Source: Hyphomicrobiales bacterium (GTDB lineage Bacteria > Pseudomonadota > Alphaproteobacteria > Rhizobiales > Aestuariivirgaceae). Taken from it: DNA of 64,000 nucleotides. The stretch lies in contig JANYHN010000062.1 in NCBI GenBank assembly GCA_025359045.1, positions 124,001 to 188,000 of the forward strand. Direction: 5' to 3'. The position numbers and the translations under genes are program-made. Below the pieces are notes generated by a model that did not search any database, was not told where the DNA came from, and saw only the letters and a list, made by a program, of their open reading frames with translations. Positions 16,739 to 26,188 of the stretch are shown one piece after another. How positions within the stretch are numbered: the stretch's first letter is position 1; each line of letters begins with the position of its first letter.

Positions 16739-17512
16739 AACTTTTTTCTTTTTCTTTTTGATGGCTTTCACCAAAGATTTTGGCCGATTTTCTTGTAGTG
16801 TTTCTAATTGCAACTGCTGAATCTCCATCAGGCGTTCCCACTGCTTGCTGACCAAATAATCAAGCTTTTCATGCAAATGGCGGATTTCCAATTCAGCTTT
16901 TAGATTCACCCGGTAATCGCTTTCCGCCCGCAGCCGATCTTTCTTTTCCGCTCGGCGCTGGCTCATCAAAATAACCGGAGCTTGAATAGCCGCGAGGCAG
17001 GAAAGCATAAGATTTAGAAAGATAAACGGATATGGATCAAACGACCATTTGGCGTAAATCAAAACGTTCAAAGCCATCCAACAGGCAAGGAATACGCCAA
17101 AGCCAATTAAAAAATACCAACTGCCACCAAATTTAGCCAGATTGTCGGCAAGTTGATCGCCAATGCTGCGATGATCGTCATAAACATCTTCAATATTTTC
17201 AGCGATAGTATCATGCTCAGCGATGCTTTTAGCCACTTCGCGGTCAAGCGCTGTTAGCTCGCCATGTTCAGCCAGCAACATGTCCTCAACATATTTCATC
17301 CGATATTTGTCGAGTTCGACAGTGCTGATTAACGCTTCATGGGTGAGTTTAGGGTGATCGCGCATGATCTGCTCTGTGAGCGAAGGCCGCAAACTTCCCA
17401 AAGACTGCAACGAGCGCACCGGGAATGGTTTAGCGGAAATTGCACAAGTTGGGCGGGCAACACTACCATTCGTCGGGGCAATTTTTGGAATTGCATCAGC
17501 CACGTCACTCAT
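16709..17512 (-). CDS. DUF1003 domain membrane protein
   Basis: The 267-residue protein has a hydrophilic N-terminal part, then DDHRSIGDQLADNLAKFGGSWYFLIGFGVFLACWMALN and a second helix YPFIFLNLMLSCLAAIQAPVILMSQRRAEKKDR. That is the DUF1003 signature of two membrane helices followed by a basic segment. A coiled-coil-like tail ends in a lysine run (KAIKKKKKK). The function is not established. It is convergent with the PfkB gene with a 30-base overlap. Confidence 0.88.
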   Translation of the reverse strand: MSDVADAIPKIAPTNGSVARPTCAISAKPFPVRSLQSLGSLRPSLTEQIMRDHPKLTHEALISTVELDKYRMKYVEDMLLAEHGELTALDREVAKSIAEHDTIAENIEDVYDDHRSIGDQLADNLAKFGGSWYFLIGFGVFLACWMALNVLIYAKWSFDPYPFIFLNLMLSCLAAIQAPVILMSQRRAEKKDRLRAESDYRVNLKAELEIRHLHEKLDYLVSKQWERLMEIQQLQLETLQENRPKSLVKAIKKKKKKVSPTPTPSVR

Positions 17513-17607
17513 ATCGCGCTCCTGAAATTTCTATTCGTGGCATATCACAATAGAAATTGGATTTCCTCTGAACAAAGTTTAAGGTCCGCGAGTAAACTGA
17601 TAATTAT

Positions 17608-18354
17608 TTACTTCAGAGAACCGTCTGCCCTTAAATTATGAACCAGCAAGGCCACCGTTTTTTGTGGCACTTCAATCATTTCCCCAGACTCAATTTTGTC
17701 CAATTTAAATGGCCCATATTGGGTTCTGATTAGCCGATTCACCATGCCACCATAATGTTGAACTAATTTACGAATTTCGCGGTTTTTGCCTTCTGTCAAT
17801 ACGACGCGGTACCAACTATTCGTGCGCCCGCCTTTTTCAAGTTCTTCCGTAAATTCAGCACCGCGATATTCAACGCCGTCCACCACAACGCCGCGCGCCA
17901 GATCAGCAATCTGACTTTCGGTAAAGCGTCCGCGGACACGCACGCGGTAAACTCGGCGCATGGCTGTATCGGGGTGCATCATGGCTTGAGCGAGCGGCCC
18001 ATCTGTCGAAAGAACGAGCAGCCCTTCGCTGTTTACGTCTAACCGCCCGACAGCCATCAAACGTGGCAGGCCAGGTTTTTTTAATGCCGGAAGCTCAAAC
18101 ACTGTTGGGCGATTTTTGTGATCACGGTTGGTCACCAAAACATCGATGGGCTTATGCAGCAAGAACAAGCGCGGCGTTGCGGCCAAATCTGGTGCTACTG
18201 CATTACCGTCCCAAGTTACCTGGTCGCCATCTTCAACGGGCGTTGTGGGTAATGCCACCTCACCATTAACAAAAACGCGGCCTTCGGCCACCATACGCTC
18301 AGCTTCGCGGCGAGAACCAATCCCTGCCCTCTGCAGATAGACATTTAGGCGCAT
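17608..18354 (-). CDS. RNA pseudouridine synthase, RsuA/RluB family
   Basis: The 248-residue enzyme has an N-terminal S4 RNA-binding domain (LNVYLQRAGIGSRREAERMVAEGRVFVNGE). Its catalytic domain carries the conserved aspartate in GRLDVNSEGLLVLSTDG, with the C-terminal GKNREIRKLVQHYG motif. Members modify 23S rRNA U2605 (RluB) or 16S rRNA U516 (RsuA). RluB is more likely but not certain. It follows moaD by 3 bases on the same strand. Confidence 0.92.
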   Translation of the reverse strand: MRLNVYLQRAGIGSRREAERMVAEGRVFVNGEVALPTTPVEDGDQVTWDGNAVAPDLAATPRLFLLHKPIDVLVTNRDHKNRPTVFELPALKKPGLPRLMAVGRLDVNSEGLLVLSTDGPLAQAMMHPDTAMRRVYRVRVRGRFTESQIADLARGVVVDGVEYRGAEFTEELEKGGRTNSWYRVVLTEGKNREIRKLVQHYGGMVNRLIRTQYGPFKLDKIESGEMIEVPQKTVALLVHNLRADGSLK

Positions 18355-18357
18355 GAA

Positions 18358-18609
18358 CTAACCGCCAGTCACAGGAGGAAAAAATGCTATTTCAGTGGCA
18401 CCTACCAGAGATGCATCAAGCGTCGTATGATTTTGATTGATGGCCACCTTCAAAGTGCGCAAATCACCAAAGGCCTCGGCCACTCGATCATCTCGCGATT
18501 TCAGAAAATCAATCAGCGCGCTAACGTTTTGAACATTTGCAGGAACATCAATCTCATCGCCACCCCGCCCTATCAATTGGCGAAACCGCGCAAAATACAA
18601 AATCTTCAT
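18358..18609 (-). CDS. moaD: Molybdopterin synthase sulfur carrier subunit
   Basis: This 83-residue ubiquitin-like protein ends in the required diglycine (FFPPVTGG), which carries the thiocarboxylate sulfur used by MoaE to make molybdopterin. The first strand MKILYFARFRQLIG is typical. It overlaps the pgsA stop by 4 bases and belongs to the run uvrC, pgsA, moaD. moaE is not in this window. Confidence 0.93.
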   Translation of the reverse strand: MKILYFARFRQLIGRGGDEIDVPANVQNVSALIDFLKSRDDRVAEAFGDLRTLKVAINQNHTTLDASLVGATEIAFFPPVTGG

Positions 18610-19208
18610 TCCTCGTCCACCACATGGCGCATCCCTGCGCGAAAGTAATCATAGCCCGTGTAAAGCGTGAATGCAGCAGCGATCCATAACAACACAATGC
18701 CAATATCTGTTGTATGCGGAATAAATTTATCTGCGGCTGGCCCTGCTATCAAAAAGCCGATCGCCAAAAGCTGTGCCGTAGTTTTCCATTTGGCAATTTT
18801 GGTGACTGGCACAGAAACTCTCAGCTCTCCCAAAAATTCACGCAGTCCTGAAACCAAAACCTCGCGCGCCAAAATAACAATCGCAGCCCAAATATGACCA
18901 CCAAATATGGTTTCATCTGCTGCCAACACCAATAAAACGACCGAAACCAGAACCTTGTCAGCGATTGGATCCAGCATACGACCCAAAGCGGACTGCTGCT
19001 GCCATTTACGCGCAAGATATCCGTCAAAGAAATCGGTTATAGCTGCGAGAACATAAATAACCAGCGCCAACCAACGGAACTGATCGCGGTCCCACAGCAA
19101 TAATCCAGCCACAAGTGGCACGGCAAGAATACGACCATAGGTCAACAAATTCGGAAGCGTCCAAACTTTAGATCCCGGCACGACTGTTTTCGTTACTTGC
19201 TCTGCCAT
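18606..19208 (-). CDS. pgsA: CDP-diacylglycerol-glycerol-3-phosphate 3-phosphatidyltransferase
   Basis: PgsA makes phosphatidylglycerol phosphate in the inner membrane, the committed step to phosphatidylglycerol and cardiolipin. The CDP-alcohol phosphotransferase motif is complete: DGYLARKWQQQSALGRMLDP with the trailing ADK, giving D-G-x2-A-R-x8-G-x3-D-x3-D. Four to five membrane helices surround it. I chose ATG 19208 (MAEQ...) over a TTG at 19220 that directly abuts the uvrC stop. It is coupled to moaD downstream. Confidence 0.94.
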   Translation of the reverse strand: MAEQVTKTVVPGSKVWTLPNLLTYGRILAVPLVAGLLLWDRDQFRWLALVIYVLAAITDFFDGYLARKWQQQSALGRMLDPIADKVLVSVVLLVLAADETIFGGHIWAAIVILAREVLVSGLREFLGELRVSVPVTKIAKWKTTAQLLAIGFLIAGPAADKFIPHTTDIGIVLLWIAAAFTLYTGYDYFRAGMRHVVDEE

Positions 19209-19220
19209 TTTTTCGCCCAA

Positions 19221-21098
19221 TCATGAATTCGGATGGAAATGATCAAAAATCATCTGAGCCAATGCCGAACTCACTCCTTCTACTTCCGCCAAATCAGATA
19301 CGTTGGCTTGGCTCACAGCTTTCGCTGATCCGAAGCTTTGGAGCAAGGCTTTCTTACGCTTGGCACCAATACCTGAAATCTCATCTAGAGGGCTAATGCC
19401 AATAGCTTTTGAACGTTTGGCGCGGTGCGATCCGATAGCAAATCGGTGCGCCTCATCTCTCAGCCGTTGCACATAGTAAAGCACGGGGTCTCGTGCTTCC
19501 AACATGAAACTGGGCTTACCGCTCACAAAAAAATGTTCGCGCCCCGCATCCCGGTCTGGTCCCTTGGCCACGCCAACTACGGCCAAATCATGCACGCCCA
19601 ACTCAGCAAGCACCGCCTGCACCGACGAAAGCTGGCCTGCACCACCATCGATCAATAAGAGATCGGGCCATAAAGCTGCATCATTTTCACTGGCCTCGCG
19701 GTCATCGCCATGCTCTTTGAGCAACCGGGAAAAACGTCGAGTCAGCATTTCCTTCATCATACCAAAATCATCGCCCGCCGCCGTCTCCTCAGACTTGATG
19801 TTAAACTTGCGGTATTGCGCTTTCATGAACCCGTCTGGCCCCGCTACAACCATGCCACCCACCGCATGCGCACCTTGAATATGCGAGTTGTCATAAACCT
19901 CAATCCGGCGCGGAACTGCAGCAAGGTCAAACGCTTTGGCCACGCCTTCAAGCAATTTCGATTGCGAAGATGTTTCTGCCATCTTGCGCCCATTGGCCTC
20001 GCGCGCATTCGTCACTGCATAATCGGTTAACGCTTTTTTCTCGCCGCGCTGCGGAATCAGGATTTCAATTTTATGCTCCGCATGGGTCGAGAATGCTTCC
20101 TCCAACAGCTCGCGCTCATCAACCTCATGAGACAACATGATTTTCTTGGGGATCGGCTTGTCATCATAGAACTGACTGATAAAAGCAGAAAGAACCTCAC
20201 CCTCGCTCGTCGATTTGTCGGCCTTTGGAAAATAAGCGCGCGTTCCCCAATTTTGTTCGGCGCGGATGAAAAACACCTGCACGCAAAATTGCCCACCTTC
20301 AAAGGCCAAACCAAAAACATCGGCTTCGTCGATGCCTTGCGGATTGATACCTTGGGTGGCGGTCACAAAACTCATCGCCTGAATACGGTCGCGAATACGC
20401 CCAGCAGTTTCAAACTCCAAAGCCTCCGCCGCATCCTCCATACGCTTGGCCAAATCAGCCTTTACGGCATTGTTTTTGCCCGACAGAAAGTCCTCGGCTT
20501 CGCGCACCAATTCGTTGTAATCTTCAGTCGAAATAAAATTCACACAAGGGGCCGAGCAGCGCTTGATTTGGTGCAATAAACAGGGTCGTGTACGATTAGC
20601 ATAAACGCTATCATTACAAGTTCTTAGCAGAAATGCCTTCTGTAAAGTATTAATTGCGTGGTAGACCGATCCTGCCGAAGCAAACGGGCCATAATAGCTC
20701 CCATTCCTATTGCGTGCACCACGGTGCTTGGCCAGTTGAGCAACCTCATGATCTTTCGCAATCAAGATGTACGGAAATGATTTATCATCGCGCAAAATCA
20801 CATTGAAACGCGGCTTTAATTTCTTGATCAAATTAGCTTCAAGCAACAGCGCTTCAGCCTCGGAAGCCGTCACCACAAATTCCATATTGCAAGTGATGCT
20901 GATCATGAGTGCGATACGATTATTATGCCCCTGCCCCCGTGCATAATTGGAAACGCGGTTCTTCAGATTACGGGCCTTGCCCACATAAATCGCATCACCG
21001 GCGGCATCAAACATCCGGTAAACGCCAGGCTTGGTCGGCAACCTGGTGACGAAATCGGCGATGAGATCAGCGCCGGTCAAATGAGATTCGATAGTCAT
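19221..21098 (-). CDS. uvrC: Excinuclease ABC subunit C
   Basis: UvrC makes the dual incisions of nucleotide excision repair. The 625-residue protein has the N-terminal GIY-YIG nuclease domain ([20 protein letters not shown]), a UVR motif near residues 215-245, and the RNase H-like second nuclease with DNSHIQG and [12 protein letters not shown]-terminal helix-hairpin-helix pair ([19 protein letters not shown]) follows. Length and all domains are normal. Confidence 0.97.
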   Translation of the reverse strand: MTIESHLTGADLIADFVTRLPTKPGVYRMFDAAGDAIYVGKARNLKNRVSNYARGQGHNNRIALMISITCNMEFVVTASEAEALLLEANLIKKLKPRFNVILRDDKSFPYILIAKDHEVAQLAKHRGARNRNGSYYGPFASAGSVYHAINTLQKAFLLRTCNDSVYANRTRPCLLHQIKRCSAPCVNFISTEDYNELVREAEDFLSGKNNAVKADLAKRMEDAAEALEFETAGRIRDRIQAMSFVTATQGINPQGIDEADVFGLAFEGGQFCVQVFFIRAEQNWGTRAYFPKADKSTSEGEVLSAFISQFYDDKPIPKKIMLSHEVDERELLEEAFSTHAEHKIEILIPQRGEKKALTDYAVTNAREANGRKMAETSSQSKLLEGVAKAFDLAAVPRRIEVYDNSHIQGAHAVGGMVVAGPDGFMKAQYRKFNIKSEETAAGDDFGMMKEMLTRRFSRLLKEHGDDREASENDAALWPDLLLIDGGAGQLSSVQAVLAELGVHDLAVVGVAKGPDRDAGREHFFVSGKPSFMLEARDPVLYYVQRLRDEAHRFAIGSHRAKRSKAIGISPLDEISGIGAKRKKALLQSFGSAKAVSQANVSDLAEVEGVSSALAQMIFDHFHPNS

Positions 21099-21139
21099 AA
21101 ATCCTATATAGTGGGTCTCAAATCAAATCTAAACGGGGA

Positions 21140-21487
21140 TCATGGGCGCCATTCAAACACAACAAGCAGACAGCCATTTTCACTGGTCGTGTTGTGGTAC
21201 GATCCCGGCGGGAAAGATACAAAATCTCCGGCTTTCACAACAGTGCCATCACTCTCGCGCGCTTCGCCTTCGATCACATAAAATTCTTCATAGCCTGGAT
21301 GAACATGGGTAATTGTATTGCCGCCCGCTTCAAGTTGAAAATAGTAACTCCCGCATTGCGTCTTTAGATCGTAGCTAATCGGCAGCCAATTGCATTTGTT
21401 TTCAGCGGTGTAGCCTTCAAACCGATAAGGCACCAACTTGTCCCGTTGGGCGTTGCTGATTGGTGGAACACTAAATGCACGGCCCAT
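21140..21487 (-). CDS. Cupin domain protein
   Basis: I place the start at ATG 21487 (MGRAFSVPP), because a GAGGG site lies 8 bases upstream; an in-frame start at 21532 would add 15 unlikely residues. The 115-residue product is a single cupin barrel. Metal-binding residues are in THVHPGYEEFYVIEGEARE and in PGSYHNTTSENG. It is a small oxygenase, isomerase or sensor of unknown substrate. Confidence 0.8.
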   Translation of the reverse strand: MGRAFSVPPISNAQRDKLVPYRFEGYTAENKCNWLPISYDLKTQCGSYYFQLEAGGNTITHVHPGYEEFYVIEGEARESDGTVVKAGDFVSFPPGSYHNTTSENGCLLVVFEWRP

Positions 21488-21739
21488 ATTTACACCCTCG
21501 CCAATGACAACTTTGTTTACGTAATGGCACACTAATTAATCCAAGGATTATGCGCAATCAGCTTTGGCCACGCACAATCATACTCGACCGATAAGCAATG
21601 ATGCCATCACTTGAATGCGGCCCAACGAGCTCTGAAACCGCATCTTGAGGGACGTTACGACGCTATTTTTGGCAAGTGGATCGGCAAAATTGCGCGCTCT
21701 GCACCATAGAATACTTAGCAATAAACTTCGAATGATTTT

Positions 21740-21764
21740 GAGTCGGAGCCCTGTTCAGGGACTC
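21740..21764. promoter_or_regulatory. Dyad CCCTG-TT-CAGGG flanked by GAGTC/GACTC in a 317-base intergenic gap
   Basis: The gap 21488-21804 holds no gene I can support. Within it, CCCTG (21749-21753) and CAGGG (21756-21760) form a tight palindrome nested inside GAGTC (21740-21744) and GACTC (21760-21764). A TATTATAAA stretch at 21774-21782 could be a -10 element for the downstream gene, so the dyad sits where an operator would. The rest of the gap looks featureless. Confidence 0.35.
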
Positions 21765-21804
21765 ACAATAATGTATTATAAAAGTAGTGTGTTTGAGGCT
21801 TTCC

Positions 21805-22212
21805 ATGGACAACGAAGACGAACTTCGAGCAATTATGCGCAACCTCCCAGAATTTTATCGGACTGGCGATATTTCGGGCTATTTGAACCACTATGCGCCC
21901 GATCTTCAAGCTTTCTATTCAGGAACATTTATGGGGTTTGAGGAGGCATGCAAATTCATCAGGGAGCTTTTTGAAAGCGGAGGGAAATCATTAAATTTTG
22001 AAATGGGTGAAATGAAAATACAGTTTGGCGAAAATGGCATTTCAGCGGTTATTAGTTATACTTGGCGCGAACTATTTCTTTTCAAAGACGGCAAGCAAAC
22101 AGATACTGAGTATTATGAAACGAATGTATGGTTCAGGCGAAAAAGTGAATGGAAAATTGTGAACGTCCACCTGAGCACACTTAGAGACTATCCTATTAGT
22201 ACTTTTCGGTGA
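21805..22212 (+). CDS. Nuclear transport factor 2-like (SnoaL/DUF4440) protein
   Basis: The ATG at 21805 follows a GAGG site 7 bases upstream and gives 135 residues. The sequence fits the NTF2-like cone fold: an N-terminal helix (LRAIMRNLPEFYRTGDISGYLNHYAPDL), a GF-EEACKFIRELFE helix, and C-terminal strands ending WFRRKSEWKIVNVHLS. Such proteins are small-molecule enzymes or binding proteins. Nothing here identifies the ligand. Confidence 0.78.
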   Translation: MDNEDELRAIMRNLPEFYRTGDISGYLNHYAPDLQAFYSGTFMGFEEACKFIRELFESGGKSLNFEMGEMKIQFGENGISAVISYTWRELFLFKDGKQTDTEYYETNVWFRRKSEWKIVNVHLSTLRDYPISTFR

Positions 22213-22213
22213 G

Positions 22214-22612
22214 CTACCGCCCCCGCTCAATCTCTACACCCACACTTCGTGCATTCGGGATAATGTCAGGCTTTTCAATGCGCACCCTTGCGGCCGCCAC
22301 GCGTTTATCGCGGAGGCATGACTCGGCAAATCTCTCGGCTAATGTTTCCACCAAATTCACATGGCCTTCGGCCACAATTGCTTCAACCTTTTTCGCGATG
22401 ATCTCATAAGAAACCACATGGCTGATCTCGTCCGTAATTGGCCCTTCGGCTTCATGCACGGAGAGATCAATGTTCACGATGATGCGCTGCGGCTTCACCT
22501 TCTCATGATCATAAATACCGATCAGCGCCATCACTTCTAAATCCCGCACAAACACATGGCGCAGGCGACCAGATGCGCTTGCCACATGATGGGAAATCTT
22601 AGGGCCGCTCAT
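22214..22612 (-). CDS. folB: Dihydroneopterin aldolase
   Basis: FolB converts 7,8-dihydroneopterin to 6-hydroxymethyl-7,8-dihydropterin and glycolaldehyde in folate synthesis. The 132-residue protein has IGIYDHEKVKPQRIIVNIDL at the start of the fold, VSYEIIAKKVEAIVAEGHVNLVETLAERFAE with the catalytic lysine and glutamate region, and AARVRIEKPDI near the end. It overlaps the SDR gene by 4 bases. Confidence 0.93.
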   Translation of the reverse strand: MSGPKISHHVASASGRLRHVFVRDLEVMALIGIYDHEKVKPQRIIVNIDLSVHEAEGPITDEISHVVSYEIIAKKVEAIVAEGHVNLVETLAERFAESCLRDKRVAAARVRIEKPDIIPNARSVGVEIERGR

Positions 22613-23364
22613 TCCTTCACCTCAACGACGTCTGCGGTTTTCCAAACGAGATGTTGACCACCGTCAAGAGCAATCATTTGGCCAGTCAACGCTGGTTGAG
22701 ATAATATGAACTTAACAGTTTGGCTGATCTCCGCTGGCGACGTGCCGCGCTCTAACAACGTCAAACTTTCCTGTTTTGCAAAATCTTCATCGCCCATGCG
22801 CGAAGACGGCAAAGCTGGTCCTGGGCCAATTGCATTCACTCGAATGCGCGGCGCTAAGGCCTGCGCCATTGTACGCGTAGCTGTCCAGAGGCCCGATTTT
22901 GCAATTGTATATGAAAAGAACAAGGGATTAAGCCGCCAAACACGCTGATCTATTAGATTGATAACATTGCCATTTTCACCATCTGGAAGCTGCCTTGTAA
23001 AAGCTTGCGCTAACATTACAGGCGCACGCAAATTAACATCCATATGGCTCTGCCACATGGCAGCTTCGAGATTGCCAAGACGATCAAACTCAAACATTGA
23101 AGCGTTGTTGATCAAAGCTGTAAGTGGCCCAATCGCCTCGACAGCATTGGCCATTAACTTATCCCCAATATCAGGATCAGCCAAATTGCCTTGCACAGCA
23201 ACTGAATTCCGCCCCTTAAGCCGAATAAGCTTCATAACATCTTCAGCCTCAGCTGCAGAGCTATTATAATGCACCACAACATTCCAGCCATCATCGGCAA
23301 GATCAAGCGCAATTTGACGGCCAATACGTTTAGCAGCCCCTGTTATAAGCACGCTTTTTATCAT
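22609..23364 (-). CDS. SDR oxidoreductase, pteridine reductase/FolM-like
   Basis: The 251-residue short-chain dehydrogenase has the cofactor motif TGAAKRIGR, the NNAS motif, and the catalytic YTIAK (YxxxK). The basic residue in TGAAKRIG and the coupling to folB suggest a dihydropterin or dihydrofolate reductase acting in the same pathway. This is inferred from context. It overlaps folB by 4 bases and adjoins the cupin gene upstream. Confidence 0.85.
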   Translation of the reverse strand: MIKSVLITGAAKRIGRQIALDLADDGWNVVVHYNSSAAEAEDVMKLIRLKGRNSVAVQGNLADPDIGDKLMANAVEAIGPLTALINNASMFEFDRLGNLEAAMWQSHMDVNLRAPVMLAQAFTRQLPDGENGNVINLIDQRVWRLNPLFFSYTIAKSGLWTATRTMAQALAPRIRVNAIGPGPALPSSRMGDEDFAKQESLTLLERGTSPAEISQTVKFILSQPALTGQMIALDGGQHLVWKTADVVEVKE

Positions 23365-23741
23365 CAGCCCTCCGGCATCAGAATAACATAATGCTTCTTA
23401 ACCTTGCGCACCGTTTGCCAAGTGCCCTTGAAGCCAGCCGGAATGATAAAGGCATCGCCGCGTTTCAAGCGCCATTTCTTGCCATCTTCGCGGGTCAACA
23501 CTGCTTCTCCCTGAATAAAATGGCAGAACTCCCATTCAACATAGTCTACTTTCACAGTGCCGGGTGTCGATTCCCAAATACCACTGAACAACCTTCCATC
23601 ATCAGAACTGAAATGGTTCCACGTTGAGGTTTTATAAGAACCCTTTATCAATTTCGATTTATCAGGCGTGCCCTTTTCTTTTTTGGGTGCAGTCTTGCCA
23701 GTGGTCTTCATCACCAGAATATCTGTGGGATCAGGCATCAT
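23364..23741 (-). CDS. Cupin protein, DUF861/EutQ-like
   Basis: The 125-residue protein has a lysine-rich N-terminus followed by a cupin barrel of the (S)-ureidoglycine aminohydrolase-like DUF861 group: FSGIWESTPGTVKVDYVEWEFCHFIQGEAVLTREDG and GDAFIIPAGFKGTWQTVRKVKKHYVI. The substrate is unknown. Its start overlaps the end of the CCA-adding gene by 11 bases, and it adjoins the SDR gene. Confidence 0.82.
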   Translation of the reverse strand: MMPDPTDILVMKTTGKTAPKKEKGTPDKSKLIKGSYKTSTWNHFSSDDGRLFSGIWESTPGTVKVDYVEWEFCHFIQGEAVLTREDGKKWRLKRGDAFIIPAGFKGTWQTVRKVKKHYVILMPEG

Positions 23742-24933
23742 TTTTTAATCGCTCCAATAGCACTTCTCGTGTCGACGCAAAATCACTCGCCACCCACCAG
23801 TCTTCCAAACAGCGCAACACTTCGCCCATATGCGGGCCGGAAGCAATGCCAGCTTCCAACATATCTTGGCCACTAATCGGTAACTTCGGAATCGGCCAAG
23901 TGTTTGGCAAATCAAGTAAAGCTTGCCACTTCAGGTCTTTCTTTGAGGTCTTGCCACTAGCCCAATTAAACTGAACCGCATCTGTCCAAGCCTGCTTACC
24001 CAGATGATAGAGCATGGCCCGCTGTTCTGGGGGCTTGAGGAGTGGAGAAAATTCAAGAGCCAAAGTAAGATCTTGAATGCGTAGCGCCGCTATATTTGAA
24101 AGCCGGAGAAGATCTTTCAACTCGGCTGGCTTCTTAGCTAAACCATAAAGTCGCAACACAGCGTCATTCGGCAAGCGTCCAATCAGTCGCCAATCATCTG
24201 TATACGGAATAATTGCCCTCAGCACACCTGATGCGGCCATTATTTTCAACGTCGGAACAGCACGCGGCGCTACAATAAGTTTGAACACTTCCTGGCGAAT
24301 ACGTTCAGCTGAAATCTTTTTCAAACCGGATTTTGACTTCGTGCAAGCAGCCAATCCAATTTTGTCAGGCGCGCCTTTTCCAAACCATGCATGAAAACGA
24401 AAGAAACGTAATATGCGTAGATAGTCTTCTTTGATGCGCTCATTTGCATCACCGACGAACTTGACTCTATTTCTCAGCAAATCTCTATAACCATTTGTAA
24501 AGTCAAATATTTTACCAGCAGCATCACAATACATCGCGTTCATCGTAAAGTCGCGGCGCATCGCATCTTGGGCCCAGTCAGACGTGAAAGCCACCACCGC
24601 CCGTCTGCCATCGGTCTCCACATCGCGGCGCAATGTGGTCACCTCAAATTGTACACCATTATTCACAACAGTCACTGTACCATGTTCAAATCCCGTAGGG
24701 TGAACACCAAAGCCCGCCGCCTTACAAACCCGCATCACATCATGCGGCAGGATCGTCGTAGCAAGATCAACGTCAGCAATGGGCACGCCGAGCAGAGCAT
24801 TTCGCACAGCACCACCAGCCACGCGCACTTCTCCCCCACCATGCGCAATCGCAGCCATCACCTGTTGCAAGCGAGGCTCGTTCAACCATGAAGCTGTGGA
24901 AAGACTAGAAAGAGGTTTCATATAGGCGGTCAT
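23731..24933 (-). CDS. cca: CCA tRNA nucleotidyltransferase
   Basis: This class II nucleotidyltransferase adds or repairs the 3' CCA of tRNAs. The head domain shows VAGGAVRNALLGVPIADVDLATT with the catalytic DxD, then RRDFTMNAMYCD and GDANERIKEDYLRILRFFRFHAWFG. The remaining helical neck and tail bring it to 400 residues, as usual for alphaproteobacteria. It overlaps the upstream NUDIX gene by 29 bases. Confidence 0.95.
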   Translation of the reverse strand: MTAYMKPLSSLSTASWLNEPRLQQVMAAIAHGGGEVRVAGGAVRNALLGVPIADVDLATTILPHDVMRVCKAAGFGVHPTGFEHGTVTVVNNGVQFEVTTLRRDVETDGRRAVVAFTSDWAQDAMRRDFTMNAMYCDAAGKIFDFTNGYRDLLRNRVKFVGDANERIKEDYLRILRFFRFHAWFGKGAPDKIGLAACTKSKSGLKKISAERIRQEVFKLIVAPRAVPTLKIMAASGVLRAIIPYTDDWRLIGRLPNDAVLRLYGLAKKPAELKDLLRLSNIAALRIQDLTLALEFSPLLKPPEQRAMLYHLGKQAWTDAVQFNWASGKTSKKDLKWQALLDLPNTWPIPKLPISGQDMLEAGIASGPHMGEVLRCLEDWWVASDFASTREVLLERLKNDA

Positions 24934-25573
24934 ATAGATTCTTTATCATGCCAGCCGTCGCCCCCCAAATATATCTCTCACCATGGGGATAAACATAAAA
25001 GTGCCGCACCATGCCTTTGAACTCGCGCGATTGCGTCTTACAATTTTCAGGGTTCATCAAAAAAATCAGTGGCACTTCAAATATATCATCCACCTCATGG
25101 GCGTGGGCTTGCAAGTCAAAACCTTGGCGCACCAAAGCGACGACGGGCGTGACCATATAATGCGTGATGGTTAAATAACCGTCGAGATAGCCAAGTGGAT
25201 TAATGTATTCACGAGCTAACCCCGTCTCCTCGAAAGTCTCGCGGAGAGCCGCATTAAGCACCGTCTCACCTGCGTCTCGTCGTCCGCCGGGAAAAGCAAT
25301 CTGTCCCGCGTGTTTAGACAAATGGGCGGTGCGTTGCGTAAGCATCACAGTTGGGCCTGTCTCACGCAAAATAATGGGAATCAAAACACTCGCGGGCTTG
25401 GTCTCCACACCGTCAGGGATCATCCGCGCCCGATCATTCATATCATCGTCCGAATGGTTCCAAGTCTCAGGTGGCTCCTTCAACAAATATCGCAATGCTC
25501 TTGTTTTGAAATCTTCAATCAATTTCTGAGGCTCTTTGCATGGGATAAAATACACCAGAAGACCAAACACCAA
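24905..25573 (-). CDS. NUDIX hydrolase, CoA pyrophosphatase family
   Basis: The protein hydrolyses a nucleoside diphosphate-linked substrate, probably coenzyme A, at the pyrophosphate. The NUDIX box is GGRRDAGETVLNAALRETFEETGL, preceded by the family's LSKHAGQIAFPGG. The ATG at 25573 gives 222 residues but overlaps the upstream gene by 59 bases. A TTG at 25522 would leave only 8 bases of overlap and a more typical N-terminus, so the true start may be there. CCA-adding enzyme follows, as in many Hyphomicrobiales. Confidence 0.9.
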   Translation of the reverse strand: MVFGLLVYFIPCKEPQKLIEDFKTRALRYLLKEPPETWNHSDDDMNDRARMIPDGVETKPASVLIPIILRETGPTVMLTQRTAHLSKHAGQIAFPGGRRDAGETVLNAALRETFEETGLAREYINPLGYLDGYLTITHYMVTPVVALVRQGFDLQAHAHEVDDIFEVPLIFLMNPENCKTQSREFKGMVRHFYVYPHGERYIWGATAGMIKNLYDRLYETSF

Positions 25574-26084
25574 ACCAATCGCATTCGGTCACACCGAGCG
25601 CTACTAGATCATAAAACAATGCCCGCGAAACCAAGGCCTCCAAATTCCGACGCACCAAAACATATGGCTTCAATCCACCCGTGCCCACCTCATCGGCTAC
25701 GCGCAATGGGTGTTCAGGCCCCAGCACAAATTCATCATCAACATTGCTCTCAAATTTAATGAGTTGATTGTGGCCGACACCAGACACACTCATGCGGATC
25801 GCAAGAAATGGAGCATCATCAACGCGAATTCCGCATTTTTCGACTGGCGTAACCAAATAATATTTGCCATCCGCATCATAACGCAAAATTGACGCAAACA
25901 ACTTCATCAGCGGTTTGCGGCCAATCGGCGAATTCAAATAATACCACAAGCCATCACGGGCGATGCGCATGTCAATATCACCGCAAAAAGGCGGGTTCCA
26001 AAGCTCGACGGGTGGCAGGCCTTTCGCCTTAACCACATCGTTTAAACCTTTCAGCGGATTGCTGACATCACTCGCAGTCGTCAT
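25515..26084 (-). CDS. DUF1285 domain protein
   Basis: The 189-residue protein matches the DUF1285 family through NPPFCGDIDMRIARDGLWYYLNSPIGRKPLMKLFASILR, the VTPVEKCGIRV strand and C-terminal LVRRNLEALVSRALFYDLV. The function of the family is unknown. It heads a minus-strand run with NUDIX, CCA-adding, cupin, SDR and folB, and is divergent from the MoxR operon. Confidence 0.9.
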   Translation of the reverse strand: MTTASDVSNPLKGLNDVVKAKGLPPVELWNPPFCGDIDMRIARDGLWYYLNSPIGRKPLMKLFASILRYDADGKYYLVTPVEKCGIRVDDAPFLAIRMSVSGVGHNQLIKFESNVDDEFVLGPEHPLRVADEVGTGGLKPYVLVRRNLEALVSRALFYDLVALGVTECDWFGVWSSGVFYPMQRASEID

Positions 26085-26188
26085 TGTTCCAATCTATACA
26101 TATATTTCGAAATTGAGTCGCAAAAAGCGGCTGACATGATTGCGCCATTCTTGCGCGTAATTGTAAAGACAAATGATTAGGAAGACAG

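Noticed and set aside
24670-24710. tRNA-like GTTCAAATCC box
   Set aside because: It lies within the coding frame of the CCA-adding enzyme and no cloverleaf can be formed around it. No tRNA genes were found in the window.
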